From: Micromonospora sp. MP36
GTDB lineage: Bacteria > Actinomycetota > Actinomycetes > Mycobacteriales > Micromonosporaceae
Assembly: GCF_008119785.1 (NCBI RefSeq)
Contig: NZ_VSFA01000054.1
Coordinates: forward strand, 1 to 47,488
Direction: 5' to 3'
Length of the DNA: 47,488 bases
In this document: piece after piece, positions 41,302-47,488 of the stretch
How the letters are laid out: each line of letters opens with the position of its first letter
Numbering within the stretch: the first letter of the stretch is position 1
The notes under the pieces: model-generated
Databases searched by the model: none
The model's input: only the letters and a program-made list of their open reading frames with translations
What the model was told of the DNA's origin: nothing
Translations under genes and position numbers: made by a program

Positions 41302-43020
41302 TCACAGCCGCTCCGGCGTCCGGATGCCGAGCAGATACAGCCCCTGCCGCAGCACCCGGCCGGTCAGGTCGCAGAGCAGCAGCCGGCTCTCCCGCAGCTC
41401 GCCGTCGGCCCGCAGCACGGGGCAGCGCTCGTAGAAGGCGCTGAACGCGGCGGCCAGCCGGTACAGGTACCCGGCCAGCTGGTGGAACTCCAGGCTCCGC
41501 GCCACCTCGGCGACCACCCCGGAGAAGCCGAGCAGCTCGATGGCGAGGGCCCGCTCGGCCGGCTCGACCAGGGAGACCGCCGCGTCCGGCCGGGCCGCCG
41601 CCCCGGCGCGCCGGAAGATGGACCGGATCCGGGAGTACGCGTACTGCAGGTAGGGCGCGGTGTTCCCGTCCAGCGACAGCATCCGCTCCCAGTCCAGCAC
41701 GTAGTCCTTGTGCCGGTCGCTGGACAGGTCGGCGTACTTGACCGCGCCGATGCCGACCGCCCGGCCCACCTCGGCCGCCTCCGCCTCGCCCAGCTCGGGG
41801 TTCCGCTCCCGGGCCAGCGCGGTGGCCCGGGCCACCGCCTCCTCCAGCAGGGCCACCAACTTCACCGACTCACCGGACCGGCTGCGCAGCATCCGCCCGT
41901 TCGGCCCGAGGATCGAGCCGAACCCGACGTGCTCCGCGCGGGCCGGCGACGTCAGCCAGCCGGCCTGCGCCGCGGCCGCGTACACCAGCTCGAAGTGCTG
42001 GCGCTGCGGCAGGCCCACCACGTAGAGCAGCCGGGTCGCGCCCAGCCCCCCGGTCCGGTGCCGGATCGCGGCCAGGTCGGTCGCCGGGTAGCCGTAGCCG
42101 CCGTCGGACTTGCGCACGATCAGCGGCAGCGGCTCACCGTCCCGCCCGGCGAAGCCCGGCGGGAAGACGCAGGCCGCGCCCTCGCTCTCCCGCAGCAGCC
42201 CGAGCCGATCCAGGTCCGCCACCACCGGGGCGAGCAGGTGGTTGTAGCTGCTCTCGCCCTGGAAGTCCCGCTCGGTCAGGGTCACGTCGAGCAGGTCGTA
42301 CACGGTCAGGAAGTAGCGTTCGGACTGCTCGACCAGCAGCCGCCACAGCCGCAGCGTTGCCTCGTCGCCGCCCTGCAACGCCACCACCCGCTGCCGGGAC
42401 CGCTCCTGGAACGCCTCGTCCGCGTCGAACTTGGCCCGGGCCGCCTTGTAGAACGCGTCCAGGTCCCCCATGGACAGCTCCTGCGCCGCCTCGGCCTCGC
42501 CCAGGTCGGCCAGGTGCTCGATCAGCATGCCGAACGGCGTACCCCAGTCGCCCAGGTGGTTGGCCCGGACCACCCGGTGCCCCAGCCACTCCAGCAGCCG
42601 GGCCGCCGCGTCGCCGATCACCGTCGACCGCAGGTGCCCGACGTGCATCTCCTTCGCCACGTTCGGCCCCGAGTAGTCGACCACCACGGTCTCCGGCTCG
42701 GCCGCCGTCGGCACGCCGAGCCGGGCGTCGGTGGCCAGCGCGGCGATCAGGCCGCCCAGGGCACGGTCCGCGACGGTCAGGTTGAGGAAGCCGGGCCCGG
42801 ACACCTCCGCCGCGGCGCACAGGTCGCCGAGCTCCGCGCGGTCCAGCACCTCCGCCGCGATCGACCGCGGCGGCCGGCCGAGCCGCCGGGCCAGCGCCAG
42901 CGCCGCGTCGGACTGGAAGTCCGCGCGCTGCGAGCGCCGCACGACCGGATCCACCGGTACGCCGGCCACCGTCTCGAACGCCGGCGCCAGCCGGTCGGTC
43001 AGCAGTTTCTCCAGATCCAT
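41302..43020 (-). CDS. argS: Arginyl-tRNA synthetase
   Basis: A 572-residue class I synthetase. The N-terminal Add-1 domain (about 1-110, RRSQRADFQSDAALALAR) recognises the tRNA D-loop. The HIGH-type signature is NVAKEMHVGHLRSTVIGD. Arg-binding and insertion regions follow (VRKSDGGYGYPATDLAAIRH), and the C-terminal anticodon-binding domain ends LLGIRTPERL as usual. It charges tRNA-Arg with arginine. Some actinomycetes have two ArgRS genes; whether this is the main or an extra copy cannot be told here. The ATG at 43020 is the only start; its own ribosome site is weak, while a good one serves a short overlapping frame just upstream. The 5' region carries a probable Arg-responsive leader. Confidence 0.95.
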   Translation of the reverse strand: MDLEKLLTDRLAPAFETVAGVPVDPVVRRSQRADFQSDAALALARRLGRPPRSIAAEVLDRAELGDLCAAAEVSGPGFLNLTVADRALGGLIAALATDARLGVPTAAEPETVVVDYSGPNVAKEMHVGHLRSTVIGDAAARLLEWLGHRVVRANHLGDWGTPFGMLIEHLADLGEAEAAQELSMGDLDAFYKAARAKFDADEAFQERSRQRVVALQGGDEATLRLWRLLVEQSERYFLTVYDLLDVTLTERDFQGESSYNHLLAPVVADLDRLGLLRESEGAACVFPPGFAGRDGEPLPLIVRKSDGGYGYPATDLAAIRHRTGGLGATRLLYVVGLPQRQHFELVYAAAAQAGWLTSPARAEHVGFGSILGPNGRMLRSRSGESVKLVALLEEAVARATALARERNPELGEAEAAEVGRAVGIGAVKYADLSSDRHKDYVLDWERMLSLDGNTAPYLQYAYSRIRSIFRRAGAAARPDAAVSLVEPAERALAIELLGFSGVVAEVARSLEFHQLAGYLYRLAAAFSAFYERCPVLRADGELRESRLLLCDLTGRVLRQGLYLLGIRTPERL

Positions 43021-43052
43021 GGGTACGCCGATCTCGCTCGGATCCGCCTCAC
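42999..43052 (-). CDS. Short Arg-rich upstream ORF overlapping the argS start
   Basis: Seventeen codons from the GTG at 43052 to a TGA inside argS, encoding VRRIRARSAYPWIWRNC. The AGGAG seven bases before the GTG is a better ribosome site than that of argS itself. Five of 17 codons are Arg, including AGG, AGA twice and CGA, which are rare in such GC-rich genomes. The frame overlaps the argS start out of phase. It could set argS translation by coupling or blocking; that it is translated is unproven. Confidence 0.45.
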   Translation of the reverse strand: MRRIRARSAYPWIWRNC

Positions 43053-43164
43053 GCGGATCTCCTGACGGGGATGCGGGCGGACCGAGGACGTTCGGCGATG
43101 ACCGGCGGCTCGATCCGCCGGTCGCAAGAGAAAGGTGCTCAGCGCAGGCGGTCGCAGGACCGCC
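43041..43164 (-). promoter_or_regulatory. Probable attenuator: mutually exclusive hairpins before argS
   Basis: In RNA order: stem 1:2 is GGCGGTC / GACCGCC (43147-43164), formed by the Arg codons and the end of the leader ORF. Stem 3:4 is GACCGGCGG / CCGCCGGTC (43100-43123), and a third stem is GATCCGC / GCGGATC (43041-43059) around the short second ORF. Segment 2 (CCGCC) can pair instead with segment 3 (GGCGG), which would prevent 3:4. This is the geometry of ribosome-mediated attenuation. Stem 3:4 is not followed by a U-tract, which is common for actinomycete terminators. Confidence 0.6.
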
Positions 43165-43228
43165 GGCGTCGCAGCACGCCGACCTGGACGTCGGAGGACG
43201 TCGGCTGGTGGGCGTGCGCGCTGGCCAT
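43139..43228 (-). CDS. Putative Arg-rich leader peptide upstream of argS
   Basis: A 29-residue ORF too short for usual gene calling. It starts MASAHAHQPT and ends VLRRRRSCDRLR: four consecutive Arg codons (CGA CGC CGG CGG) and two more (CGC, CGC) before the TGA. The ATG lies six bases after a -10-like TAGGCT, the normal layout of a leaderless actinomycete message. The last codons form one arm of a hairpin whose partner can alternatively pair with a terminator-like stem ahead of argS. Position, Arg codons and alternative folding together point to a leader peptide sensing charged tRNA-Arg. No ribosome site is present, as expected if leaderless. Confidence 0.6.
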   Translation of the reverse strand: MASAHAHQPTSSDVQVGVLRRRRSCDRLR

Positions 43229-43234
43229 GTCAGC

Positions 43235-43265
43235 AGCCTAACCGGCCGACCCGGGGGCGGCGCAA
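43235..43265 (-). promoter_or_regulatory. Candidate promoter of the argS leader
   Basis: On the minus strand TTGCGC (43265-43260), a 19-base spacer, and TAGGCT (43240-43235), then six bases to the ATG of the leader ORF. The spacer is slightly long, but the -10 and its distance to the ATG are typical. Confidence 0.5.
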
Positions 43266-43304
43266 GCGCTCGTCCGGGCCGGCCGTCAGGTCGTACGCGG
43301 GAAC

Positions 43305-44363
43305 TCAGGCCGGCGTGGCGACGGCCTTGCGGTAGCGCTCAGCCCGCCGCCGCACCTGGGTGTACACGCTGGTCAACCCCATCGCCCGGCGGACCTCGAC
43401 CAGGGTGCGGTGCACCTCGGCCCGGGTCCGTTCGGTGCCCTCGAAGATCAGTTCGTCGACCCGGCCGCGGTCGGCCTCGAGGCGGGCCCGCCGCTCCCGG
43501 ATCGGGTCGAGGAACCGGTTCAACGCGGTGGCCAGTTCCTCCTTGACCTCGACGTCACCGACCCGGCCGGCCCGGTAGCGCGCCTTCAGCTCCTCGACCT
43601 TCGCCCGGTCCGGGTTGAACACGTCGTGGTACGCGAACACCGGGTTCCCCTCCACCGTCCCGGGTACGTCGGCGCGCACCCGGTTCGGGTCGGTGTACAT
43701 CCCCATCACCTTGCGGCGGACGGTCGCCGGGTCGTCGGAGAGGCCGATCGCGTTCCCCTTGCTCTTGCTCATCTTTCCCTGGCCGTCGGTGCCGACCAGG
43801 GCGGGCGTGTCCGACATGATCAGCTCCGGCACCGGGAAGACCTCGCCGTAGAGGTGGTTGAAGCGCCGGGCGACCTCCCGGGTCACCTCGACGTGCGCGG
43901 CGTTGTCCCGGCCCACCGGCACGACCTGCCCCTTCACGCAGAGGATGTCGGCGGCCTGGAGGACCGGATAGCCGAGCAGCCCGTACGGCATCTCCTCCTT
44001 GCCGGCGTCCCGGGCCATCTCCTTGAGCGACGGGACGCGCTCCAACCGGGGCACGGTGATCAGGTTCTGGAAGAGGGTGTTCAGGTCGCCGACCTCGGGG
44101 ATCGCCGACTGGAGGTAGAAGGTGGCGCGGGCCGGGTCGACGCCGGCGGCGAGGATGTCGGTGACCATCTCCCGGGCGTTGCCGGCGACCTGCTCGATGT
44201 CCCCACGGGTGTTCTTCGTGGTGAGCATGTGCAGGTCGGCGATGATGAAGAAGCTCTCGTACCGCTGGTGCAACCGCACCCGGTTGGCGATGCTGCCGAC
44301 GTAGTGGCCTAGGTGCAGCCGCCCGGTCGGGCGGTCGCCGGTGAGCATCCGTGCTACGGACAT
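43305..44363 (-). CDS. trpS: Tryptophanyl-tRNA synthetase, TrpRS-II-like
   Basis: A 352-residue class I synthetase that charges tRNA-Trp. The HIGH motif region is RMLTGDRPTGRLHLGHYVGS and the KMSKS loop is KMSKSKGNAIGLSDD. The tail motif VMGMYTDPNRVRADVPGTVE and the LTGDRPTGxLHLGH start match the branch typified, from recall, by Deinococcus TrpRS II and by auxiliary indolmycin-resistant enzymes. The more usual bacterial TrpRS has a PSGxxTIGNYxGA start instead. The ATG at 44363 follows AAAGG. It may still be this organism's only TrpRS. No Trp-rich leader or T-box was found upstream. Confidence 0.93.
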   Translation of the reverse strand: MSVARMLTGDRPTGRLHLGHYVGSIANRVRLHQRYESFFIIADLHMLTTKNTRGDIEQVAGNAREMVTDILAAGVDPARATFYLQSAIPEVGDLNTLFQNLITVPRLERVPSLKEMARDAGKEEMPYGLLGYPVLQAADILCVKGQVVPVGRDNAAHVEVTREVARRFNHLYGEVFPVPELIMSDTPALVGTDGQGKMSKSKGNAIGLSDDPATVRRKVMGMYTDPNRVRADVPGTVEGNPVFAYHDVFNPDRAKVEELKARYRAGRVGDVEVKEELATALNRFLDPIRERRARLEADRGRVDELIFEGTERTRAEVHRTLVEVRRAMGLTSVYTQVRRRAERYRKAVATPA

Positions 44364-44453
44364 GGTGGTACGCCTTTCGTGCCGAGGAAACGGTGGAGGA
44401 CGCGCGGGCGCGGGAAGAGCCGGGACGATGCCCGGATCAGTGGAATCGGCTCG

Positions 44454-44621
44454 TCAGAGCGCGAACCGCCATCGCCCGCCGGCGCGGAACCGCAACCCAC
44501 CGGCACGGAGTACGTCGAGGATCTGCTCCCGACCGTCGTCGACACGGGCCGGAAGAACCGGAGCGGCAGCCGTCCGGAGACCGTCCTCGGTCTCCGGGGC
44601 CAGGGTGCTCGGCCGGACCAT
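44454..44621 (-). CDS. Possible 55-residue small protein between PRC-barrel gene and trpS
   Basis: An ATG-TGA frame of 56 codons, 14 bases after the PRC-barrel stop and 90 bases before trpS. The product starts MVRPSTLAPE and has a plausible short helix-strand tail REQILDVLRAGGLRFRAGG. Third-position GC is about 80 percent, lower than neighbouring genes, and there is no ribosome site, so it may be chance. It contains only one Trp and is no obvious trpS leader. Confidence 0.35.
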   Translation of the reverse strand: MVRPSTLAPETEDGLRTAAAPVLPARVDDGREQILDVLRAGGLRFRAGGRWRFAL

Positions 44622-44635
44622 GCCGACAGGTTAGC

Positions 44636-45076
44636 TCAACCCCAGCGGTAGCTCTCCGCGTAGTAGTTGCCGACCTGCTCCCGGTGCTCCGGGCTGCCGA
44701 AGTCGTCCGGGTCGAAGGCCGGCGAGTCCTTCACCTGTTCCCGGGTCCGGTCCACGTGCACCGTGCGCTCGAGGTGGTCGACCCGGGCCACCGTGCCCGC
44801 CGGCAGCAGCACCCTCCGGCCGAAGATCCACGGCCCCGTGTCCACCACGAGGTACTGGGCGCCGGCTTCCTCGCTCGCCTGGTCGACCGACCCGATCCGG
44901 CCGTCCGTCGCTTCCACCCGGTAGCCGGTGAGGTCGATCGGGGTGCCGGGGCCGGGTGCATCCGGGCCGTCGTCGCCCGCCGAGCGCTGCCGCGGCACAT
45001 CGTCCGGGCCGGTCTGGTCGTAGCCGCCGGCCAGTGCGGACGGGTCCCGCCAGAGCCACGGATTGAACGGCTGCAT
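44636..45076 (-). CDS. PRC-barrel domain protein
   Basis: A 146-residue soluble protein. Residues about 45-115 form a PRC-barrel (IDLTGYRVEATDGRIGSVDQ, then YLVVDTGPWIFGRRVLLPAG), a small beta-barrel known from photosynthetic reaction centre H subunits and RimM. The flanks are acidic and disordered, and the C-terminus (SPEHREQVGNYYAESYRWG) resembles actinobacterial stress-related PRC proteins. Function unknown. The ATG at 45076 has GGAGG six bases upstream. It is upstream of trpS on the same strand and may be cotranscribed with it. Confidence 0.85.
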   Translation of the reverse strand: MQPFNPWLWRDPSALAGGYDQTGPDDVPRQRSAGDDGPDAPGPGTPIDLTGYRVEATDGRIGSVDQASEEAGAQYLVVDTGPWIFGRRVLLPAGTVARVDHLERTVHVDRTREQVKDSPAFDPDDFGSPEHREQVGNYYAESYRWG

Positions 45077-45356
45077 GACCCACCTCCGATGTCGTCGTCG
45101 CCGACGGAAACACTGCCCACGCGTCGAATCGCTGAAACATCAGCGCAATTTTCGGTTCATCATTTCCCGTTTCTGCGAGATTCCTCATAATCGGGGCCGC
45201 TGCCGGACGAGGAGCTCTTCCGCAGGTCGGGATGGGTGGACCTGCCGGGCGGCACATCAAGAACGGGTTCGAAAGTGTTCGCCGGACACATTCGGCCGGT
45301 CGACGGTTCCCACGATTCTGGTCCCGCACCCCACCTGCCGAGGAAAGGAAGCGCAG

Positions 45357-45827
45357 ATGCAGCGGGCAATTCGACGAATCGGGATCGTGGCGGCCGGGCT
45401 GGTCGGGCTGGTCGGGCTGGGTGGGCCCGGGGCCCAGGCGGCAGCGGTCAACCCGTACCCGCCGCAGGGGCTCTGCGGACCCGGCTTCGTCAGCGTCGAC
45501 CAGGACCCCATCCGGAACGCGGTCACCGGCGAGCGGCTCGGCACCGTCCACCTGCTGCACAACCCCTTCACCGGGTACGGGTGCACGGTCACCCTCAAGC
45601 CGGCGTACCTCGGGAGCCTCACCCGGACCCAGGTGTACCTCGACCCGGAGCTGATGCCCTCCTTCTCGGTCGACGACGGCAACCGGCTCTACGCCGCCGG
45701 CCCCGTCTACGGGTACGTCGGCACGGGTTGCGCCATCTGGGGCGGCGCCATGGCGGATCCGTCGGGCACCCTGCACCGGCACGACCGGGCGAACCCGGCC
45801 ATCGGCGGCGCCGTCACCTGCTTCTGA
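45357..45827 (+). CDS. Small secreted protein of unknown function
   Basis: A 156-residue protein with a signal peptide (RRIGIVAAGLVGLVGLGGPG, cleaved after AQA). The mature part has four cysteines (LCGPGF, GCTVTL, GCAIWG and C-terminal TCF) able to form two disulfides, and a Tyr/Gly-rich beta-like composition. No domain is recognised. The ATG at 45357 follows AGGAAAGGAAG. It is divergent from the PRC-barrel gene. Confidence 0.8.
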   Translation: MQRAIRRIGIVAAGLVGLVGLGGPGAQAAAVNPYPPQGLCGPGFVSVDQDPIRNAVTGERLGTVHLLHNPFTGYGCTVTLKPAYLGSLTRTQVYLDPELMPSFSVDDGNRLYAAGPVYGYVGTGCAIWGGAMADPSGTLHRHDRANPAIGGAVTCF

Positions 45828-45910
45828 CGCCGTCGGGGTGGGGCGGGCCTGCTGCCCCGCTTCCACCCAAGGCGGGGCCGGCCCGCCGCTACGGTCGGCT
45901 GGTGGGCAGG

Positions 45911-46471
45911 ATGCGCGGGATCCACGAGCGGCCGGCGGGGCTGAGCTACCAGCCGGAGCTGGTCGACGAGGACGAGGAACGGTCCCTGCTCACCGCCCTC
46001 GACGCGCTCGACTTCGGCGAGGTCCGGATGCACGGGCAGATCGCCCGGCGCACCGTGCGGCACTTCGGCTTCGACTACGACTACGACTCGTTCCAGCTCA
46101 CCGCCACCGAGGCCCTGCCGGTGGCGCTGCACTGGGTCCGCGAGCGCTGCGCCGGCCTCGCCGGGCTCGCTCCCGATGACCTGGCCCAGACGCTGATCAC
46201 CCGTTACCCGCCGGACTCCGTCATCGGCTGGCACCGCGACGCGCCGGCGTTCGGGCCGACCGTGGTCGGCCTGTCGCTGGGCTCCGCGTGTCTGTTGCGG
46301 TTCCAACGCGGCAGCGGGGAGACCCGCCGGGTGTACGAGCTGGAGCTGGCGCCCCGGTCCGGGTACGTCCTGACCGGGGCGGCCCGGTCCGCCTGGCAGC
46401 ACAGCATCCCGCCGGTACCAGCCCTGCGCTACTCCCTGACCTTCCGTACGCTCCGGGCCGCCCGTCGCTGA
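45911..46471 (+). CDS. AlkB-like 2-oxoglutarate/Fe(II) dioxygenase
   Basis: A 186-residue protein of the AlkB family. Iron ligands are visible as His-x-Asp in VIGWHRDAPAFG and the distal His in ARSAWQHSIPPV. The 2-oxoglutarate-binding Arg lies in RYSLTFRTLRAARR. An N-terminal nucleotide-recognition part has RRTVRHFGFDYDYDSF, as in AlkB homologues 4/7-like and bacterial short forms. It probably reverses alkylation damage on nucleic acid or oxidises another substrate. A GTG at 45902 adds three residues; neither start has a clear ribosome site. Confidence 0.9.
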   Translation: MRGIHERPAGLSYQPELVDEDEERSLLTALDALDFGEVRMHGQIARRTVRHFGFDYDYDSFQLTATEALPVALHWVRERCAGLAGLAPDDLAQTLITRYPPDSVIGWHRDAPAFGPTVVGLSLGSACLLRFQRGSGETRRVYELELAPRSGYVLTGAARSAWQHSIPPVPALRYSLTFRTLRAARR

Positions 46472-46632
46472 TCTGGCGTCACCACCCTCGTCGTCGGCGC
46501 CGGCCCGCTTGTCGCGGTCGCACTGCCATCTGCTCCCCGTGTTCTTGCCCTTGCCGCCGTGTCCCCTTTTCCCTCGGTCAGGGGGCGGCGGATCGGATCG
46601 CCGGCCTGGCGCCGCTGGCATACTGGCCTGCC

Positions 46633-46896
46633 ATGGTGCTGTCGCGTGGCTGGTCGCTGTTCCTGCTCGGGGTCGGGGTGTGGACCTGGGTGATCTGGCC
46701 GAGGTTCGCGGTCGCCATCTGGAACGACCCACGCGCCTGGTCCGCCGGCGCGGTCGGCGAGGGCGCCCCCACGAGCTTCCTCTGGGTGCATGCGCTGCTG
46801 ATCGCGGCCTCGTTGGCGATCGGCACCACCGTGGGGGTGCTCGGCATCCGGGGCTGGCTCGCGGCTCGCCGCCGCAGCAGCGGTCCCGCCGTCTGA
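46633..46896 (+). CDS. SCO4848-family small membrane protein
   Basis: Eighty-seven residues with two transmembrane helices (WSLFLLGVGVWTWVIWPRF and VHALLIAASLAIGTTVGVLG). The start MVLSRGWSLFLLGVGVWTWV matches the conserved actinobacterial SCO4848 family, whose function is unknown. The ATG at 46633 is fixed by the family's start motif. It stands alone. Confidence 0.88.
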   Translation: MVLSRGWSLFLLGVGVWTWVIWPRFAVAIWNDPRAWSAGAVGEGAPTSFLWVHALLIAASLAIGTTVGVLGIRGWLAARRRSSGPAV

Positions 46897-47270
46897 ACGG
46901 TCCCGATCGCGGGGCCACGGCCCTGGCGAGATGCGGGCGCAGGCGTCGGCGGCAGGTCGATGCTGCGGGCCGACGCACCGCGGAATGTCGCTGCCGGCGA
47001 CCTGTTTCTGCCCGGGATCAGCCTGCGGCGTCGTCCAGATGGTCAGTGAACAGGGAAGATAGCCGCTCGATGATGATGTGACGCGGGACGCCGTCCCCGG
47101 ATTTGACGATCAAACCCGCAGACGCGTAACTTTCTCTCTGCCAGCGCGGAACGGACGAAACAGGGCGAAAGTCCTGGAGGCCGGAGCGCGGCACTGACGA
47201 TCAGGTTGCGACGGTTGACTCCTTCGGGACCTGGCCGGGCGGGGCTCGCCGAGAACGCCGCAGGGCGGAT
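46897..47270. other. Gene-free stretch upstream of tandem promoters
   Basis: I see no protein gene or RNA gene here. Base composition is less GC-biased than the coding DNA on its left, as expected for a long rRNA-operon upstream region. Confidence 0.5.
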
Positions 47271-47299
47271 TTGGCGGAGCGGAACCGACCGGGTAAGGT
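47271..47299 (+). promoter_or_regulatory. Promoter P1 reading out of the window
   Basis: TTGGCG (47271-47276), a 17-base spacer and TAAGGT (47294-47299). Spacing is ideal for the housekeeping sigma factor. It has no gene downstream within the window. Confidence 0.6.
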
Positions 47300-47441
47300 T
47301 GTCGACCGGCAGGGAAACGGACGAGCTCGCGGGCACCGCGGCGGCCGGCCTGCCAAATCCGATGATCAAGCGCAGCGGTACGCTGCTGCGCGAGCTCAGC
47401 GGCGCCAACCGTATGAAGCACGACAGACCGGGACACACGGT

Positions 47442-47470
47442 TTGACACGGCAGAGACGGTGAGGTAACGT
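47442..47470 (+). promoter_or_regulatory. Promoter P2 reading out of the window, rRNA-like
   Basis: TTGACA (47442-47447), a 17-base spacer and TAACGT (47465-47470). The consensus -35, the tandem arrangement with P1, and the following GTAAAAGTGCCCGGCGC resemble the upstream regions of actinomycete 16S rRNA operons. The rRNA itself is not in view. Confidence 0.7.
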
Positions 47471-47488
47471 AGTAAAAGTGCCCGGCGC

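Noticed and set aside
41213..41305. Longer start for FG-GAP copy 2 reaching 41305
   Set aside because: It would overlap the argS end and place non-signal sequence before the signal peptide; the GTG at 41212 has a clear AGGAGG site.
44364..44635. T-box or Trp leader for trpS
   Set aside because: No T-box sequence and only one Trp codon in the small ORF; no antiterminator-like pairing stands out.

Overview
The window is chromosomal DNA of a very high-GC actinomycete. Gene style suggests Micromonosporaceae (Micromonospora-like): strong GC bias at third positions, GTG/TTG starts, tRNA genes mostly without encoded CCA, SCO4848-type and FG-GAP secreted proteins, and an rRNA-type promoter array at the right edge. 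The genus is an inference from overall look, not from a marker gene.

Left part (1-14.7 kb): end of a family 2 glycosyltransferase; a split transketolase pair divergent from a SoxR-type regulator across a 22-bp palindrome; a quinone reductase with a P-loop kinase; tRNA-Ser(UGA); a PEBP protein; a methyltransferase divergent from a large polytopic membrane protein; a FhuF-like iron reductase under a probable DtxR/IdeR box; an HTH-(beta-rich domain)-peptide deformylase fusion; a flavohemoglobin; a CPBP membrane protein; and a protein with a histone H1-like linker and a hydrophobic C-terminal domain.

Integrated element (14,686-19,477): tRNA-Arg(ACG) is the target of a small, decayed AICE-like element bounded by 43-bp direct repeats. 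It keeps a rep-xis-int cassette with overlapping start/stop codons. Rep has lost its N-terminus, no transfer gene is visible, and a few small unknown genes remain.

Middle part (19.5-34.8 kb): a methyltransferase; a histidine kinase/response regulator pair beside an FtsX-type ABC exporter; a secreted metallophosphoesterase preceded by a PHO-box-like repeat; then a cluster of secreted or surface proteins (Asp/Thr repeat protein, NlpC/P60 peptidase, C39-like peptidase, a membrane-anchored HTH regulator with a trefoil-like outer domain, and a small Cys-containing secreted protein) and an aminoglycoside phosphotransferase-like protein.

Right part (34.8-47.5 kb): two large paralogous secreted FG-GAP proteins; an arginyl-tRNA synthetase gene preceded by an untracked 29-codon ORF ending in an Arg-rich run with alternative hairpins (probable attenuator); a TrpRS-II-like tryptophanyl-tRNA synthetase; a PRC-barrel protein; a secreted protein; an AlkB-like dioxygenase; a SCO4848-type protein; and tandem strong promoters reading out of the window, probably into an rRNA operon.

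The most noteworthy observation is the Arg-rich leader ORF and hairpin set upstream of argS, with a second short Arg-rich ORF overlapping the argS start. Next are the HTH-deformylase fusion, the SoxR-like palindrome shared with a split transketolase, and the membrane-anchored HTH/trefoil protein.
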